Positions 12,461 to 23,869 of a stretch of DNA of 64,000 bases are shown piece after piece (within the stretch, counting starts at the first letter, position 1; each line of letters opens with the position of its first letter). Both the position numbers and the translations under genes were made by a program. The DNA comes from Dipteronia dyeriana (lineage: Eukaryota > Streptophyta > Magnoliopsida > Sapindales > Sapindaceae). The notes below the pieces were generated by a model that did not search any database, had not been told where the DNA came from, and saw nothing but the letters and a program-made list of their open reading frames with translations. The stretch spans positions 32,104,074-32,168,073 of the forward strand of contig CM065299.1 in the NCBI GenBank assembly GCA_032871835.1. Direction: 5' to 3'.

Positions 12461-13485
12461 CAGTTGTTGGGGGCTCCTTGAAATCCCAGGCATGCCTCTA
12501 GACCGGTACCAGACAGGTAGCCCATCTTCATTCTTATAGGGTCATCCAATGCTCAAGTGAGTCACCACTCATCCCGGAGGGGTCCAAAGTCTTATCTCCA
12601 TCGCGGGAAACTTCTAAGAATTCTGAGCATGTCTCCAGACAGTTACTAGGTCGATGTCTCCTCTCCACTTATATGGGGCCATTCATCGCCCTAGTGAGCT
12701 ACCTTGGTCCCGATCTACCTCTCTAATTCAAAGGTAGGCAAACTTGAAGCCCCTCATGCATCTACAGCAGCAGAGGACTTCAAGGTAGTTCCTACCTCAA
12801 CACGACTAGACATGAAAGCAGAAATGGGAACCAAGTCCTCTTCATCATCTGTGCATCCATCATCTCAATAATTTTTGGCTTCAGTCAGAGCGGACCCAGG
12901 TAACTCTCAACTTTCTATGTGATCTATTCAAGGTATCCATCCTTCAATGATGATCAGGTCAGAGGGAAGAAGAGCTCGAGCTGTCTAGCAAGCAACACAG
13001 AAGCGTCCTTCAGTAAATGAAGCACCCACCTTGGCTCCCAAGGTAGCCACGCTGCCATGCAGAGTTTAAACCACTCCCACCATGTGGTCGTGGGTTGAAG
13101 AAGTAACCATCCTTCTTGGTTGGCACGAGCTCAACCTTAGCAAACACCAGCTTGCTTTCGGAGATTATCATACCGATGGCTCATCTCCATTTGTACGAGG
13201 CCTTCCAATGCCCTAGTAAGCCATCGAGGTCTCGATCCGTTCGGGGAGAACCCAAAGGTCCTGATTCGTTCACAGTGGGGTCTCAAGCTCCATTACGATT
13301 GTTGAAGACTCTCATCTACCCCAAGCGGACTTCCAAACCGGTTACATCACTTGGGGACTAGAAGCTCAATATTTTCTTAGTATTCCAGTGATGGGGATGA
13401 TGACTCTAGTGTGAGACAATTTCCTCTAGTGATTACCATCACCAGGAGAGCTACACCGCACTCCCAATGCCCTAGATCCAATCAA
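12461..13485. other. Interior of LTR element between arrays, no gene seen
   Basis: Unique-looking sequence with short fragments resembling the preceding array ('gtcatccaatgctcaagtga', 'ccttccaatgccctagtaag'). No retroviral-type domain was recognised in any frame. Confidence 0.6.
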
Positions 13486-14600
13486 ATCCTTCTAGGAAGA
13501 TTGCCATTACCAGGAGAGCTACACCGCACTCCTGATGCCCTGGACTGGATAAATCCCTCCAGGAGGAACAACATGGTATTTCGACAATGATTACCTCGAG
13601 ACCAGGAAATAGCTAGATAGCGCTTCTGATGCCTTGGCCAGGTACCACCCCCAGCCAATAAGGGTCTGAGTGTATGAGCATAGTTGTCATCCAGATCTCG
13701 AGACCAGGGATTGATCGGGGAAGCCCCCTCATCACCCTTGATGCCTTGGTCTGGTGACCTCCCCCAAGAAGGATCCGAGTGTAAGAGCATAGTTGCCAAC
13801 CGGATCAAAATACCAGGATATAGCTAAATAGCACTCCTAATGCCTTGGTCGGGCTACGACCCCCAAGAAGGGTCTGAGTGTAAAAGCATAGTTGCCATCC
13901 AGATCAAAATACCAAGATATAGCTAGATAGCTCTCCTGATGCCTTGGTCTGGCTACGACCCCCAATAAGGGTCTGAGTGTAAGAGCATAGTTGCCATCCG
14001 GATCAAAATTCCAGGATATAGCTAGATAGTGCTCCTGATACCTTGGTCGGGCTACGACCCCAAGAAGGGTTTGAGTGTAAGAGCATAGTTGCCATCCGGA
14101 TCAAAATACCAGGATATAGCTAGATAGCGCTCCTGATGCCTTGGTCGGGCTACGATCCCCAAGAAGGATCCGAGTGTAAGAGCATAGTTATCATCCGGAT
14201 CGAAATACCAAGATATAGCTAGATATCACTCCTTATGCCTTGGTCGGGCTACGACCCCCAAGAAGGGTATGAGTGTAAGAGCATAGTTGTCATCCAGATC
14301 TCGATACCAGGATAAAGCTAGATAGCGCTCCTGATGCCTTGGCAGGGCTACGCCCCCAAGAAGGGTCTGAGTGTAAGTGCATAGTAACCATCCGGATCAA
14401 AATACCAGGATATAGCTAGATAGTGCTCATGATGCCTTGGTCAGGATACGACCCCCAATAAGGGTCTGAGTGTAAGAGCATAGTTGCCATCCGGATCGAA
14501 ATACTAAGAAATAGCTAGATAGCGCTCCCGATGCCTTGGTCGGTCTATGACCTCCAAGAAGGATCTAAGCGTAGGAGCATAGTTACCTGCTAAATCATGA
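13486..14600 (+). repeat. Tandem array of about 99-bp repeats inside the LTR element
   Basis: TGCCTTGGTC recurs at 13841, 13940, about 14039, 14137 and 14236, giving a 98-99 bp period. Earlier and later units are more divergent, for about 11 copies. Each unit holds 'aagggtctgagtgtaagag' and 'ccaggatatagctagatag'. Array 2 shares no obvious sequence with array 1. Confidence 0.9.
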
Positions 14601-14949
14601 GATCAGAACAACCAAAAGGTCATCCTGCTACCATGGCTAGGCCAACCCTGCTAGAAAGGATCTTAATGGCATAGATGCCTACCAGAATCATTTCACCAGC
14701 TCATCTAAGTATCGTGATTCCTGGAAAAGGAACTCTAGGTACCCATATTAACCACAGAAGCTTCATCCGACATGATTGAGCAATACGCTCATTTATTTTG
14801 CAGGAATGAATAATACCCAGGTTCTCTAAGCCAATCACTGGGAACGATACTGGTTACCAATAAAAAGGATCAAGCAAAATTCTTCATGTAATACAAGATT
14901 CAAACTCCAACCCCAAATACTTACCGGTGTTCAAGTCAGAAGGGACTTC

Positions 14950-17200
14950 TGTTAATATCAAAATTTGGCTAGGGACCAAAGAAGAATTTTCCACTTCCTA
15001 GCCTTCCTACAAGGGTCCAAATTCGAGCTTATATGATGGAGTGTCAAGGTCCCCGAGGTCGAGCTACCATGCGATCCTACAGGAGCAAGGCGAGGCCATC
15101 CATACCATCTGAGCATCTTGCACGTGTCCAGGCTTACCAAATAAAGCCTTACGAGACCGCGTCAAGCTCCTTATACCAGGATATAGCCCGAAGCTAGGTT
15201 GACGTGAAAGGACCTGGGTTCCCCGACATTAAGGTATCTCATGATACTCTCCTAGAGCTTGCTACTATCTCTACTTTCACTAGGAGACCTTCAAGGTGCC
15301 GAACTTGTCTTATATAGACACTCTTGCCTCGTCGAAATATAATCTCGACCTCTCCGAGCATAAAAGGAAGAAACCCGTAAAGCCCCAATCTCACCAAAAG
15401 CTCTAAGATCCACTGTAGATCCTGGTATGGTTAAATCAAGTAGCAAGAGCAGTACTCGAGCGTACCTCTCCACCCTTCCAGAAGCGAGCCAAGGTCGCCT
15501 GTTTATGGTAAACACCTTACCAAGGCCTGCTAGCCATGCCAGCTACCCCGCTAGGAATCCAGCATAATTAGGTCAAGCTCCATGATAAAGCTCGGCGTAG
15601 CTAAACCAAGCTCCCAACTACAAGGTTGGAACCCAATGGGATATTTCACCTCTAAAATGGTTAGCACAAGCTCCATGGGAAGACTAGTATCTAGCTCCGT
15701 GACAATCGAGAGGTCCCCAGGGGACCCCGCTAGTGTACTGGATCCTAGGGTACCCTGCCCTCAAGGAATATCAAATGTCACCTCAGGTAACCTCCATAAA
15801 GTACCTCTCCAAAGTGACAAGCAGAATTAGAGCTCTCATCTCGGCAACGTATGAAGAGAGGATTGACTTCCATGACATTTAAAGTACCATTAATGAGGTC
15901 AACCATATTAATGGAGGCAGTCAACTCAATTAATGACATGATCAACACCATTAATAAAGAGAATATTCAACTCTTTAATGACCGCCATTAGTGAAAGAGT
16001 CCAAAGAGGAAACAAATACCTTTTCCTTCAAGATATCCTCCACAACCTATTCTTTGGGGTCAACTATAATAGAGAATCCCGCTTATCAAGGAAAGAAGAG
16101 TCCGAAGAGGAAACAAACACATCCCCTCCGAGATATTAGCCACGATCTGATCAACTACATTAAAGGAAGAATCGTACTCAAAAAGGAAAGGAAGATTGAA
16201 GAATCCTTGACTTGCACGCCAAGGTAGTCACCATTTATAAATATGCCTATAAAAGGCATAGAAATCAGGCTCCGATCAATGACAGAAGACACATGCTTCG
16301 TTAAAATTTCTCTCTACATCATCATTGTATGTGTACCCCGACCAGGAAAGTACTGGTATCGGTAAACACTCATTGTTGTAAGCTCCCCGGAGCATATACG
16401 TTGTACTACTTTGACATCTTTGTAACCTCCTCGGAGCGTCGCATGATATATATATACAAGGAAGGGTATTCCTCTTTCCTCTGGATACTACTTAGGGGAT
16501 TTTCAGCATGTGATCACTTGTAATGCTTTTTCCCCCCTTGGTCAGTCCACCTCCATCTACATAAGATTTGTGTTTTGCCTATTATCTACTGTATTACGCA
16601 TGTGTGTATGCGGGCCGAAGACCCCTATGGAACCGAATCTAAATTCCTACCTCGCTGGACCTAGCGCTCTTATCCTTTTATCTACATGTCAAAGTCGCGC
16701 ATCAAGATGAGGAGAAACCACCATGACTAGCTTGAAGGAAGTCGATAAGCTCTCCTGCATCATCTCTTTGGAAGAAATCAAGCTCTCCGACACTGGATCT
16801 AGATAAGCCCCCTCCTTACTTACTATCTAGGTCGAGGAATTACAGGAAGGAATTGAACTCCAGAACCGGGATCTGGGTACCATGATGGGCTCCAACCCTG
16901 ACCAAGGACCAGGACCAGGACCAGGACCAAAATCAACCCTTTCATACTAGTAAGGGAACCTCGAGCTCCCTTCGTCTCTGACCTGCCACGAAATTCGACT
17001 AGAGGGATGACTTGTCTCCTACCTGCCACAAAACTCGACGGATTGGTTGACTCGTCTCCTACCTACGATTTTATCCTCCTTCATATTCATACAAGATCAG
17101 GTCAGGTATCAACGGTACCGACCCCAGCCACGACTTTCGCGGTAGTGGTCTCGAGGGCGTTAATAGGGATTTCTCATCTTAAACAAATTTCCTGTTAACA
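14950..17200 (+). repeat. 3' LTR
   Basis: 2251 bp, bounded by TGTTAATA...GTTAACA. TATA-like TTTATAAAT at 16234-16242. It keeps the 579 bp missing from the 5' LTR but lacks about 73 bp present there (about 9780-9852). Just upstream is a short purine stretch (near 14938-14945) that could be a weak polypurine tract. Confidence 0.9.
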
Positions 17201-17399
17201 AATATGATTTTTTTATAAAAAATAGGTATATTAATAATTTAAGAGGATTTACAAATAAAATTTATTCAAATAATATATTCATTTTAATAAAGATATTATT
17301 GGCACTAGATTTGGTATTTATAGTAATAGTTTGTTTTTTAAATTTTAAATATGAGTGTACTTTTAAAATGGTTTGTAAATCATATTTTTAGGGTGGCAC

Positions 17400-19974
17400 T
17401 AGAAGTGCCCACGGTTCGGTTCCGGTTTGAAACCGTCAGTTTCGGTTCCGTGGGGCGCTCAAACCAGAACCATAACCTGCCTAGCCAGTTTTGTTACGGT
17501 TTTTAACCGTCGGTTCAGTGGTTACGGTTACGGTTACGGTTACGGTTACGATTAGGGTTTTGGTTTCGGTTTAGGTTTTAAAACCGACCGATTCTGTTTT
17601 GGTTCCAGTTCTGACTGAGTTTTTTTTTTCAAAAAAAGTGCCACGTGGCAGCTTATTATTGGTTGCTGCATTGTTAATATGTTTATTTTTTAAAATCATC
17701 TCTTAAGAAAACATTAATATAAATCAAGATCTCATAATCTGTATTTTATAAACCTACAAAAATCCTTGTTTCGATTAAAAACAATCTAAATGGATGTGGT
17801 ATAACCATCTTAGTGAATATCTGATAAAAGAATTGTATAATAATTTATATACCCATGTGTCTTCACAAAGAAATCATAATCCAGATTTGCTATATTTACA
17901 TCATATGTTCATGATATGAATTTAATTGGAGCTCTCGAAAAGCCCTTGAAAACTGTTGAATATTTGATAAATGAATTTGAAAAGAAAGACATGAGAAAGA
18001 AAATATTGTCCCGACCTAAAGATCGAACATTGATCAAATGGAATGCTTGTCAATCAATCTGAATAAGTTGAAAAGATTATGAAATGATTCTATAGGGATA
18101 TTACTCATCCATTAAGTAATCATATGGTTGTTAGAACTCTTGATCTTGAGAAAGATCCTTTCCGACCAATAGAAAGTGATGAAAAGATACTTGGTTAATA
18201 AGTACTATATCTTAATGCAACTGATGTTTTATTATATATGGATCAATGTACTAGATTAGATGTTGTATTTTCAGTTAATGTACTTGTTAGATTCATTTAA
18301 GCACCAACTAGAAGACATTAGAATGACATTAAATATTTTTTTTGTTACCTTCATGAGGTTTATGATTATTTTATTTAAAATCTAACGATTTTTAAGATTT
18401 ACTTGTTTATGCGGTACTAGATATCTATATTATCCACAAAAGACTCGTACTTAAATTAGATATATTTTTGCCTATAATGGCACAACAATTTCATAACACT
18501 CCATAAAGCAAGTCTTGTGCTTATACATCCTGCTATCATTGTATCAAGGGGATAGTTCTATCAGGAGGAGAATATCGAATGAAGTATATTAGTTATTTTG
18601 AGACATATGTGTATTGTACTCTTTTTCTTTGCAATTAAGTTTTTATTGCATTGGATTTTCCTGATAAGGTTTTTAATGAGGCAGTTCTCTAAGGGTGTGT
18701 TTGGTACGAGGGACGGGATTGAAAACGTGAAACAATTTTCGCTTGTCCCACGTTTGGTACGTCATTAATATGGGATAAGACAAGACAAGGTAAGGAAAAA
18801 AACACTAATTTTTGTTCCGCCCAGGATCTTAGGACAAGGTTGTCCCATGACATGGGATAAGTATAAAAATATTACTTTACCCATTAAATTTTATAAAAAA
18901 TTTTAAATATGTTTAATAATAATCTATACTATTATATATATTATTGTTATAATATAATATTTGTTAATATAAATTAATATTACATTGATCCAGTAGATCA
19001 TCGTATATATGTTGTCTTAATCAATCATAAATATTTCTTTGATCCAGCAAATCAATGAATATCTTTGCTTAGGTTTTTGTCCCACCGGGTATTTTCTAGC
19101 AAAGTATAAATATAAGCAAATCTTTAAAGAAAACATTAATTATGGGGACATATATACATCAAAGCTTTGAAGAAAACATTTATATTGGGCATATATGCAC
19201 TATATTCTTTTTTCTTTTGATCATGTTTTGTCTTATTGGATTTTCCTAATAAGGTTTTTAATGAGACAATATTTTTAAATACGTTTAACACAACAAGATC
19301 TAAAAGATCACAATATATGTTTTACTAGGGTTTTTCCTTAACATATTAAGATATAAGTGGTGAAAATCCAAAAGGGTGTTATAAAATTGGATTGATCACC
19401 AACTCATTACCGCTTGACTTTTCATGTGACAATCCAAAAAGGTGTCATCATTTTAACTTTTTTTGATAAATTTATTATTTAATTTTTGAACTACTTTTGT
19501 TAAAAAAATACGAGAACACATGTCACTTTTATATTGGACAATCTAAATTGTTAAAGTTATCAAATTGTGAAAGGTTGGATGGCAAAATTGCCATTCTATG
19601 TCAATATATAAATATAAAGGGTTAAATGGCCGGTTTGTATTTTTGTCATGTTTGACGGGTCAAAATCTCGTACTTTTGAAACATAAAAGATTAATAGTTG
19701 TCAAAAAGTAAACACGTTTTAAAAAAAATCTATATATAAAAGCTATTATAAAATACGCTATTCAATTATTAGTTGAAAATTTAATGCTTTTATTTTTTTT
19801 TATTGTCAAAAACCAGAAATAAAAGCTATCCTTAACGAGATCAAGGTGGTACACTGGTACTAACTCAGTGCATTTAAGCTTATCAAGTCCTTGCTAGTAG
19901 GACATGTACCGATTAGATCTATTGGCTTGCTGGACATAAAATTTCGAATCATATATAAAACAGGATTTGCTTCT
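17400..19974. repeat. Tandem unit B (phytocyanin gene deleted)
   Basis: Starts with the hAT-like MITE left part (TAGAAGTGCCCACGG, to about 17703) and continues with the copia fossil and spacer. Near 19936 the upstream spacer 'ggacataaaattt' joins directly to 'cgaatcatatataaaacagg', which in unit A lies at about 6122. The region equivalent to A 3652-6121, including the phytocyanin gene, is missing. No gene remains. Confidence 0.85.
17704..19310 (+). mobile_element. Copia fossil, unit B
   Basis: Same degenerate RT-RNase H segment and LTR-like tail as at 306-1880, with the TAAGGGTGTGTTTGG-type remnant at about 18690. Multiple stops, several shared with the other units. Confidence 0.7.
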
Positions 19975-20007
19975 AAAAGCCCTTGAATACGTTTAACACC
20001 ACAAGAT
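19975..20007. other. Chimeric junction between units B and C
   Basis: Two short pieces are joined here. 'aaaagcccttgaa' matches the copia segment near 17938. 'atacgtttaacaccacaag' followed by 'atct' matches the later spacer near 21555. The sequence then restarts at the copia segment start ('cataatctgtatttt', as at 17733). Template-switch filler is a reasonable reading. Confidence 0.6.
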
Positions 20008-21590
20008 CTCATAATCTGTATTTTATAAACCTACAAAAATCCTTGTTTCGATTAAAAACAATCTAAATGGATGTGGTATAACCATCTTAGTGAATATCTG
20101 ATAAAAGAATTGTATAATAATTTATATACCCATGTGTCTTCACAAAGAAATCATAATCCAGATTTGCTATATTTACATCATATGTTGATGGTATGAATTT
20201 AATTGGAGCTCTCAAAGAGCCCTTGAAAATTGCTGAATATTTGATAAATGAATTTGAAAAGAAAGACATGGGAAAAAAAATATTGTCTCGACCTAAAGAT
20301 CGAACATAGATCAAATGGAATGCTTGTCAATCAATCTGAATATGTCGAAAAGATTATGAAATGGTTCTATAGGGATATTACACATCCATTATGTAATCAT
20401 ATGATTGTTAGAACTCTTGATCTTAAGAAATATCCTTTCTGACAAATAGAAAATGATGAAAAGATACTTGGTTATGAAATATCATATCTTAATGCAATTG
20501 ATGTTTTATTATATATGGATCAATGTATTAGATTAGATGTTGCATTTTTAGTGAATGTACTTGCTAGATTCATTTAAGCACCAACTAGAAGTCATTAGAA
20601 TGAGATTAAATATTTATTTTCGTTACCTTCATGAGATTTATGATTATTTTATACAAAATCTAACAATTTTTCAGATTTACTTGTTTATGCGGATACTAAA
20701 TATCTATATAATCCTCAAAAGACTCGCACATAAATTAGATATATTTTTGCCTATAATGGCACAACAATTTCATAACGCCCCGCAAAACAAGTCTTGTGCT
20801 TATACATCCTACTATCATTTTATCAAGGGGAGTTTTCTATCAGGGGGAACATATCGAATGAAGTATATTAGTTAGTGTGAGGCATATGTGTATTGTACTC
20901 TCTTTCCTTACAATTAAGTTTTTATTCAATTGGATTTTCCTGATAAGATTTTTAATGATGCAGTTCTTTAAGGGTGCGTTTGGTGCGAGGAACGGGACGG
21001 GATAATGTAAGACCATTTTTTCTTATCCCACATTTGGTATGTATTTAACATGGGATAAGACGAGACAATGTAAGATAAAAAAACACTAATTATTTTTCCA
21101 CCCAGTACCATAGGACAAGGTTGTCCCATGACATGGGAAAAGTATAAAAAGATTACTTTACCTTTTAAATTTTCTAAAAATTTTAAATAAGTTTAATAAT
21201 AATCTATACTATTATATATATTATTATTATATGATAATATTTGTTAATAAAAATTAATATTACGTTGATCCAGTAGATCATCGTATATATGTTGTTTTGA
21301 TCAATCATAAATATCTCTTTGATCCAGCAAATCAATGAATATCTTTGTTTAGGCTATTGTCCCATTAGGTATTTTCTAGCAAAGTATATATATAAGCAAA
21401 TATTTAAAGAAAACATTAATTCTGGAGACATATATGCATCAAAGCTTTGAAGAAAACATTAATTTTGGACATATATACAGTGTATTCCTTTTCCTTTTGA
21501 TTATGTTTTGTCTTATTGGATTTTTCTAATAAGGTTTTTAATGAGACAATTTTAAATACGTTTAACACCACAAGATCTAAAAGATCACAA
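20008..21590 (+). mobile_element. Copia fossil, unit C
   Basis: Best-preserved frame of the five: 20248-20439 reads NQSEYVEKIMKWFY and DLKK-type copia RT motifs. Further stops follow. TIR-like remnant at about 20968. LTR-like tail to about 21590. Confidence 0.75.
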
Positions 21591-21621
21591 TATATATTTT
21601 ACTAGGGTTTTTCCTTAACAA

Positions 21622-21699
21622 ATTGTAATTTGTAATTGTAATTTGTAATTGTAATTGTAATTTGTAATTTGTAATTTGTAATTTGTAATTTGTAATCCT
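21622..21699 (+). repeat. TGTAATT minisatellite in the gene 2 promoter
   Basis: About ten tandem TGTAATT/TGTAAT units ending about 57 bp before the TATA box. Unit E has only about two units at the equivalent place (33340-33352), and unit A lost this part. Confidence 0.9.
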
Positions 21700-21755
21700 T
21701 ACTCCAATTGACCGAAGAATTCCATTCCCGTCAAGATCTGGACTACAATTATCTT

Positions 21756-21762
21756 TATATAT
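21756..21762 (+). promoter_or_regulatory. TATA box of phytocyanin gene 2
   Basis: TATATAT in the same context as gene 1, about 120 bp before the ATG. Confidence 0.6.
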
Positions 21763-21882
21763 GCATTCTACCAAGCATTGCTTATTTTATCACAAATTAT
21801 TATAGCTACCTGATCTTGGCTCCTCTCTTGCTTTCTTGCTCAGTTGCTCATTTACACTTTTATCTTCTTTTGTACTGATTGC

Positions 21883-22446
21883 ATGGCGATGGCTTTAGCA
21901 AAGAAATTAATAGTTTTCTTGCTGATGACAGCTCTTTTAGAAGTCTCCATGGCTGCCATTTACAAAGTCGGTGATTCTGCTTGGTGGACTATGATGGGCA
22001 ATGTCGACTACGATAAATGGGCTTCCACCAAGAATTTCCATTCCGAAGACGTTATCGTGTTCGTGTACAACAATGAATATCATAACGTGAAGCAAGTAAC
22101 ACATGAAGATTTTCAATCATACAATGTCGTGACTCCGATTGCTATGTACAGCAGTGGCTCTGACTCAATCAGCCTGAAAAGGACTGGCCACTACTATTTC
22201 TTACGCGGCTATCCTAGCCATTGCCAAGCCGGACAGAAGGTTGATGTCCTTGTCACTCTGTCTTCTTTCCGCTCAAGTACTGACAGTCCAACTTCAGCTC
22301 CTTATGCCTTGCCGCCATCAACGATGATCATGACGATGACACCTGTTAATCCTATCCCCGCCAAGAACATTGTTTCTTCTCTCAATCCGTTTCAGCCTTG
22401 GTCTGCTTTGGCTGTCCTTATTGCACTTTTTGTTGCTGCATATTAA
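21883..22446 (+). CDS. Phytocyanin / early nodulin-like protein, copy 2
   Basis: 187 residues, the same length and layout as copy 1: signal peptide (about 1-24), phytocyanin domain, Ser/Thr/Pro linker, hydrophobic GPI-type tail. It keeps the HNV histidine (YHNVKQV) that copy 1 lost. The first disulfide cysteine is Tyr (FQSYNV), so its partner in YPSHCQ would be unpaired. The copper cysteine position is Arg (YFLRGY). DSAGWT has become DSAWWT, and the conserved Gly before HC is Ser. It is open from start to stop and may be expressed, but these changes at family-conserved positions suggest relaxed constraint. Same start reasoning as copy 1; intronless. The role in cell wall or membrane signalling is inferred only from the family. 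Confidence 0.88.
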   Translation: MAMALAKKLIVFLLMTALLEVSMAAIYKVGDSAWWTMMGNVDYDKWASTKNFHSEDVIVFVYNNEYHNVKQVTHEDFQSYNVVTPIAMYSSGSDSISLKRTGHYYFLRGYPSHCQAGQKVDVLVTLSSFRSSTDSPTSAPYALPPSTMIMTMTPVNPIPAKNIVSSLNPFQPWSALAVLIALFVAAY

Positions 22447-22962
22447 TTAGTTTCTTTTATTATTGTTGTTGAAACTTTTTTTTTTCTTAACCATAATTTT
22501 AGGCCTACTATTTGATATTCAAATTTAATAATATCATATATTGTGTATTTGCATGTAACTATTAACTTTGGCCGGAAGTCCACACTTTTGGTAATTCTAT
22601 AGAAAGCCATTAGTAAATATATAGTAATTCTCATAATTTATTATATTTGTAGTCGAGCCACCAACCCTGTAACTAGCATGAAAAGAAACTTTAAAACTTA
22701 TCAATTGTCGTCACTCATCACCAACAACAAAATCGTCACAGCCTTAGCCAACAAAATCAAAGCCATGGTTGCTCGCTAATTCATAGTCAATATTAGTGAG
22801 AATTGATCGTTGAGTAATTGTACGATTAAATTATAAAGTGATATTTACTTCTTATACCGTTAAATAATAATTGTCTATTCTCACCGTTGAATGTGTGAGA
22901 AAGGATGATTCGCCTTCAACATTTTTATATTGTACATGTCAGACATATTTAATCTGTATCGC

Positions 22963-23179
22963 CAGGGACGAAGCCAGGATTTTAGCTTTGGGGGGGTCGT
23001 GACAAAAACAAATACTTAAGTTAACGGGCAGGAAAAATATATTTATAAACTAAGTTATTAAAAAACCAAATGTAATATCATTTAGATGTTGACGAAGATG
23101 AACCGATGTTTCAATTCTTTTGTAAAATCCATCAATTGCCGATTACTTTCTCGTAAAAAGATCAAAGAAATATGTAATG

Positions 23180-23271
<92 letters not shown>

Positions 23272-23869
23272 ACGATCCTGATATAAGAGGTAAGGACGTC
23301 TAACCACAATCTCACACATTTGGTATGAGTGTGAGTATTTATTAATGTGGAGTTATGGGGGGAAGGAATATATTTGTATTCCAACATTAAGTGCGGGTTT
23401 ACTAATTACAAATTCTAATGAGAGAAACGAAACTTATTTCTTTATTTATGATTATTATGTTTACCAAAATCAGTTGAATCAGATTATGTAGGTCTCACAT
23501 ATAAATATGGAATTAAATTCCTATCTGATTAGTAAATACACTTTAAATAGAAAAAGAACTAGTATAATTGGTGATGCAAGACTTTTTCTCCGGTTATTAT
23601 GGTGAAGAGGGAAAAATTCGATCCCATTAATTCACGATGTAGGTTTACAATTTTAATATTTTAATTCAAAATATTAAAAACATAAACATTATCTTGTCTA
23701 GATTTTTTTTTATAATTAATATTTATATTTTTAATTAAGAAATAATAGATATATACCGGATATATATATCACATAAAAATAATCAGAATTTAAAATTTAT
23801 AAAATCAATTAAAATTATTTTATTGTGGGGGTCATGGCCCCTGCCGGCCCCCACGTTCCTCCGTCCCGG
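22963..23869. mobile_element. hAT-like non-autonomous element in unit C
   Basis: 907 bp absent from units A and E. The ends CAGGGACGAAG and (reverse complement of the right end) CCGGGACGGAG form imperfect TIRs similar to Ac-type hAT ends. Flanked by TGTATCGC (22955-22962) and TGTATCGT (23870-23877), an 8-bp duplication with one mismatch. No transposase. Confidence 0.8.
23181..23269. repeat. (TA)n microsatellite
   Basis: About 44 TA repeats inside the hAT-like element. Open frames through it in both directions are artefacts. Confidence 0.95.

Larger units (their letters stand above)
8677..17200 (+). mobile_element. Non-autonomous LTR retrotransposon (LARD-like), 8.5 kb
   Basis: LTRs at 8677-10421 and 14950-17200 both start TGTTAATA and end GTTAACA. 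The element is flanked by a perfect 5-bp duplication AATAT (8672-8676 and 17201-17205). The uninterrupted site is seen in unit C at 25523-25527 and in unit D at 29084-29088. The 4.5 kb interior has a primer-binding-like site and two tandem arrays but no gag, protease, RT or integrase motif in any frame. It would need enzymes from another element. It is clearly richer in GC than the surrounding DNA. Confidence 0.9.
31..17399. repeat. Tandem unit A of the phytocyanin locus (with insertions)
   Basis: First visible copy of a unit repeated five times in the window. Order: hAT-like MITE left part, copia fossil, PIF/Harbinger MITE, promoter, phytocyanin gene 1 and 3' flank. The flank is interrupted by a LINE (6785-8526) and an LTR retrotransposon (8677-17200). 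Without those two insertions the unit is about 7.1 kb. Recognised by long near-identical stretches shared with 17400-29283 and 29284-63379. Confidence 0.9.

Noticed and set aside
13486..14600. Regular 99-bp repeats considered as a CRISPR-like array
   Set aside because: Whole-unit tandem repeats without constant repeat and unique spacer structure, inside a plant LTR element.
23082..23387. Open frames on both strands rich in Ile-Tyr repeats
   Set aside because: Translation of a (TA)n microsatellite.
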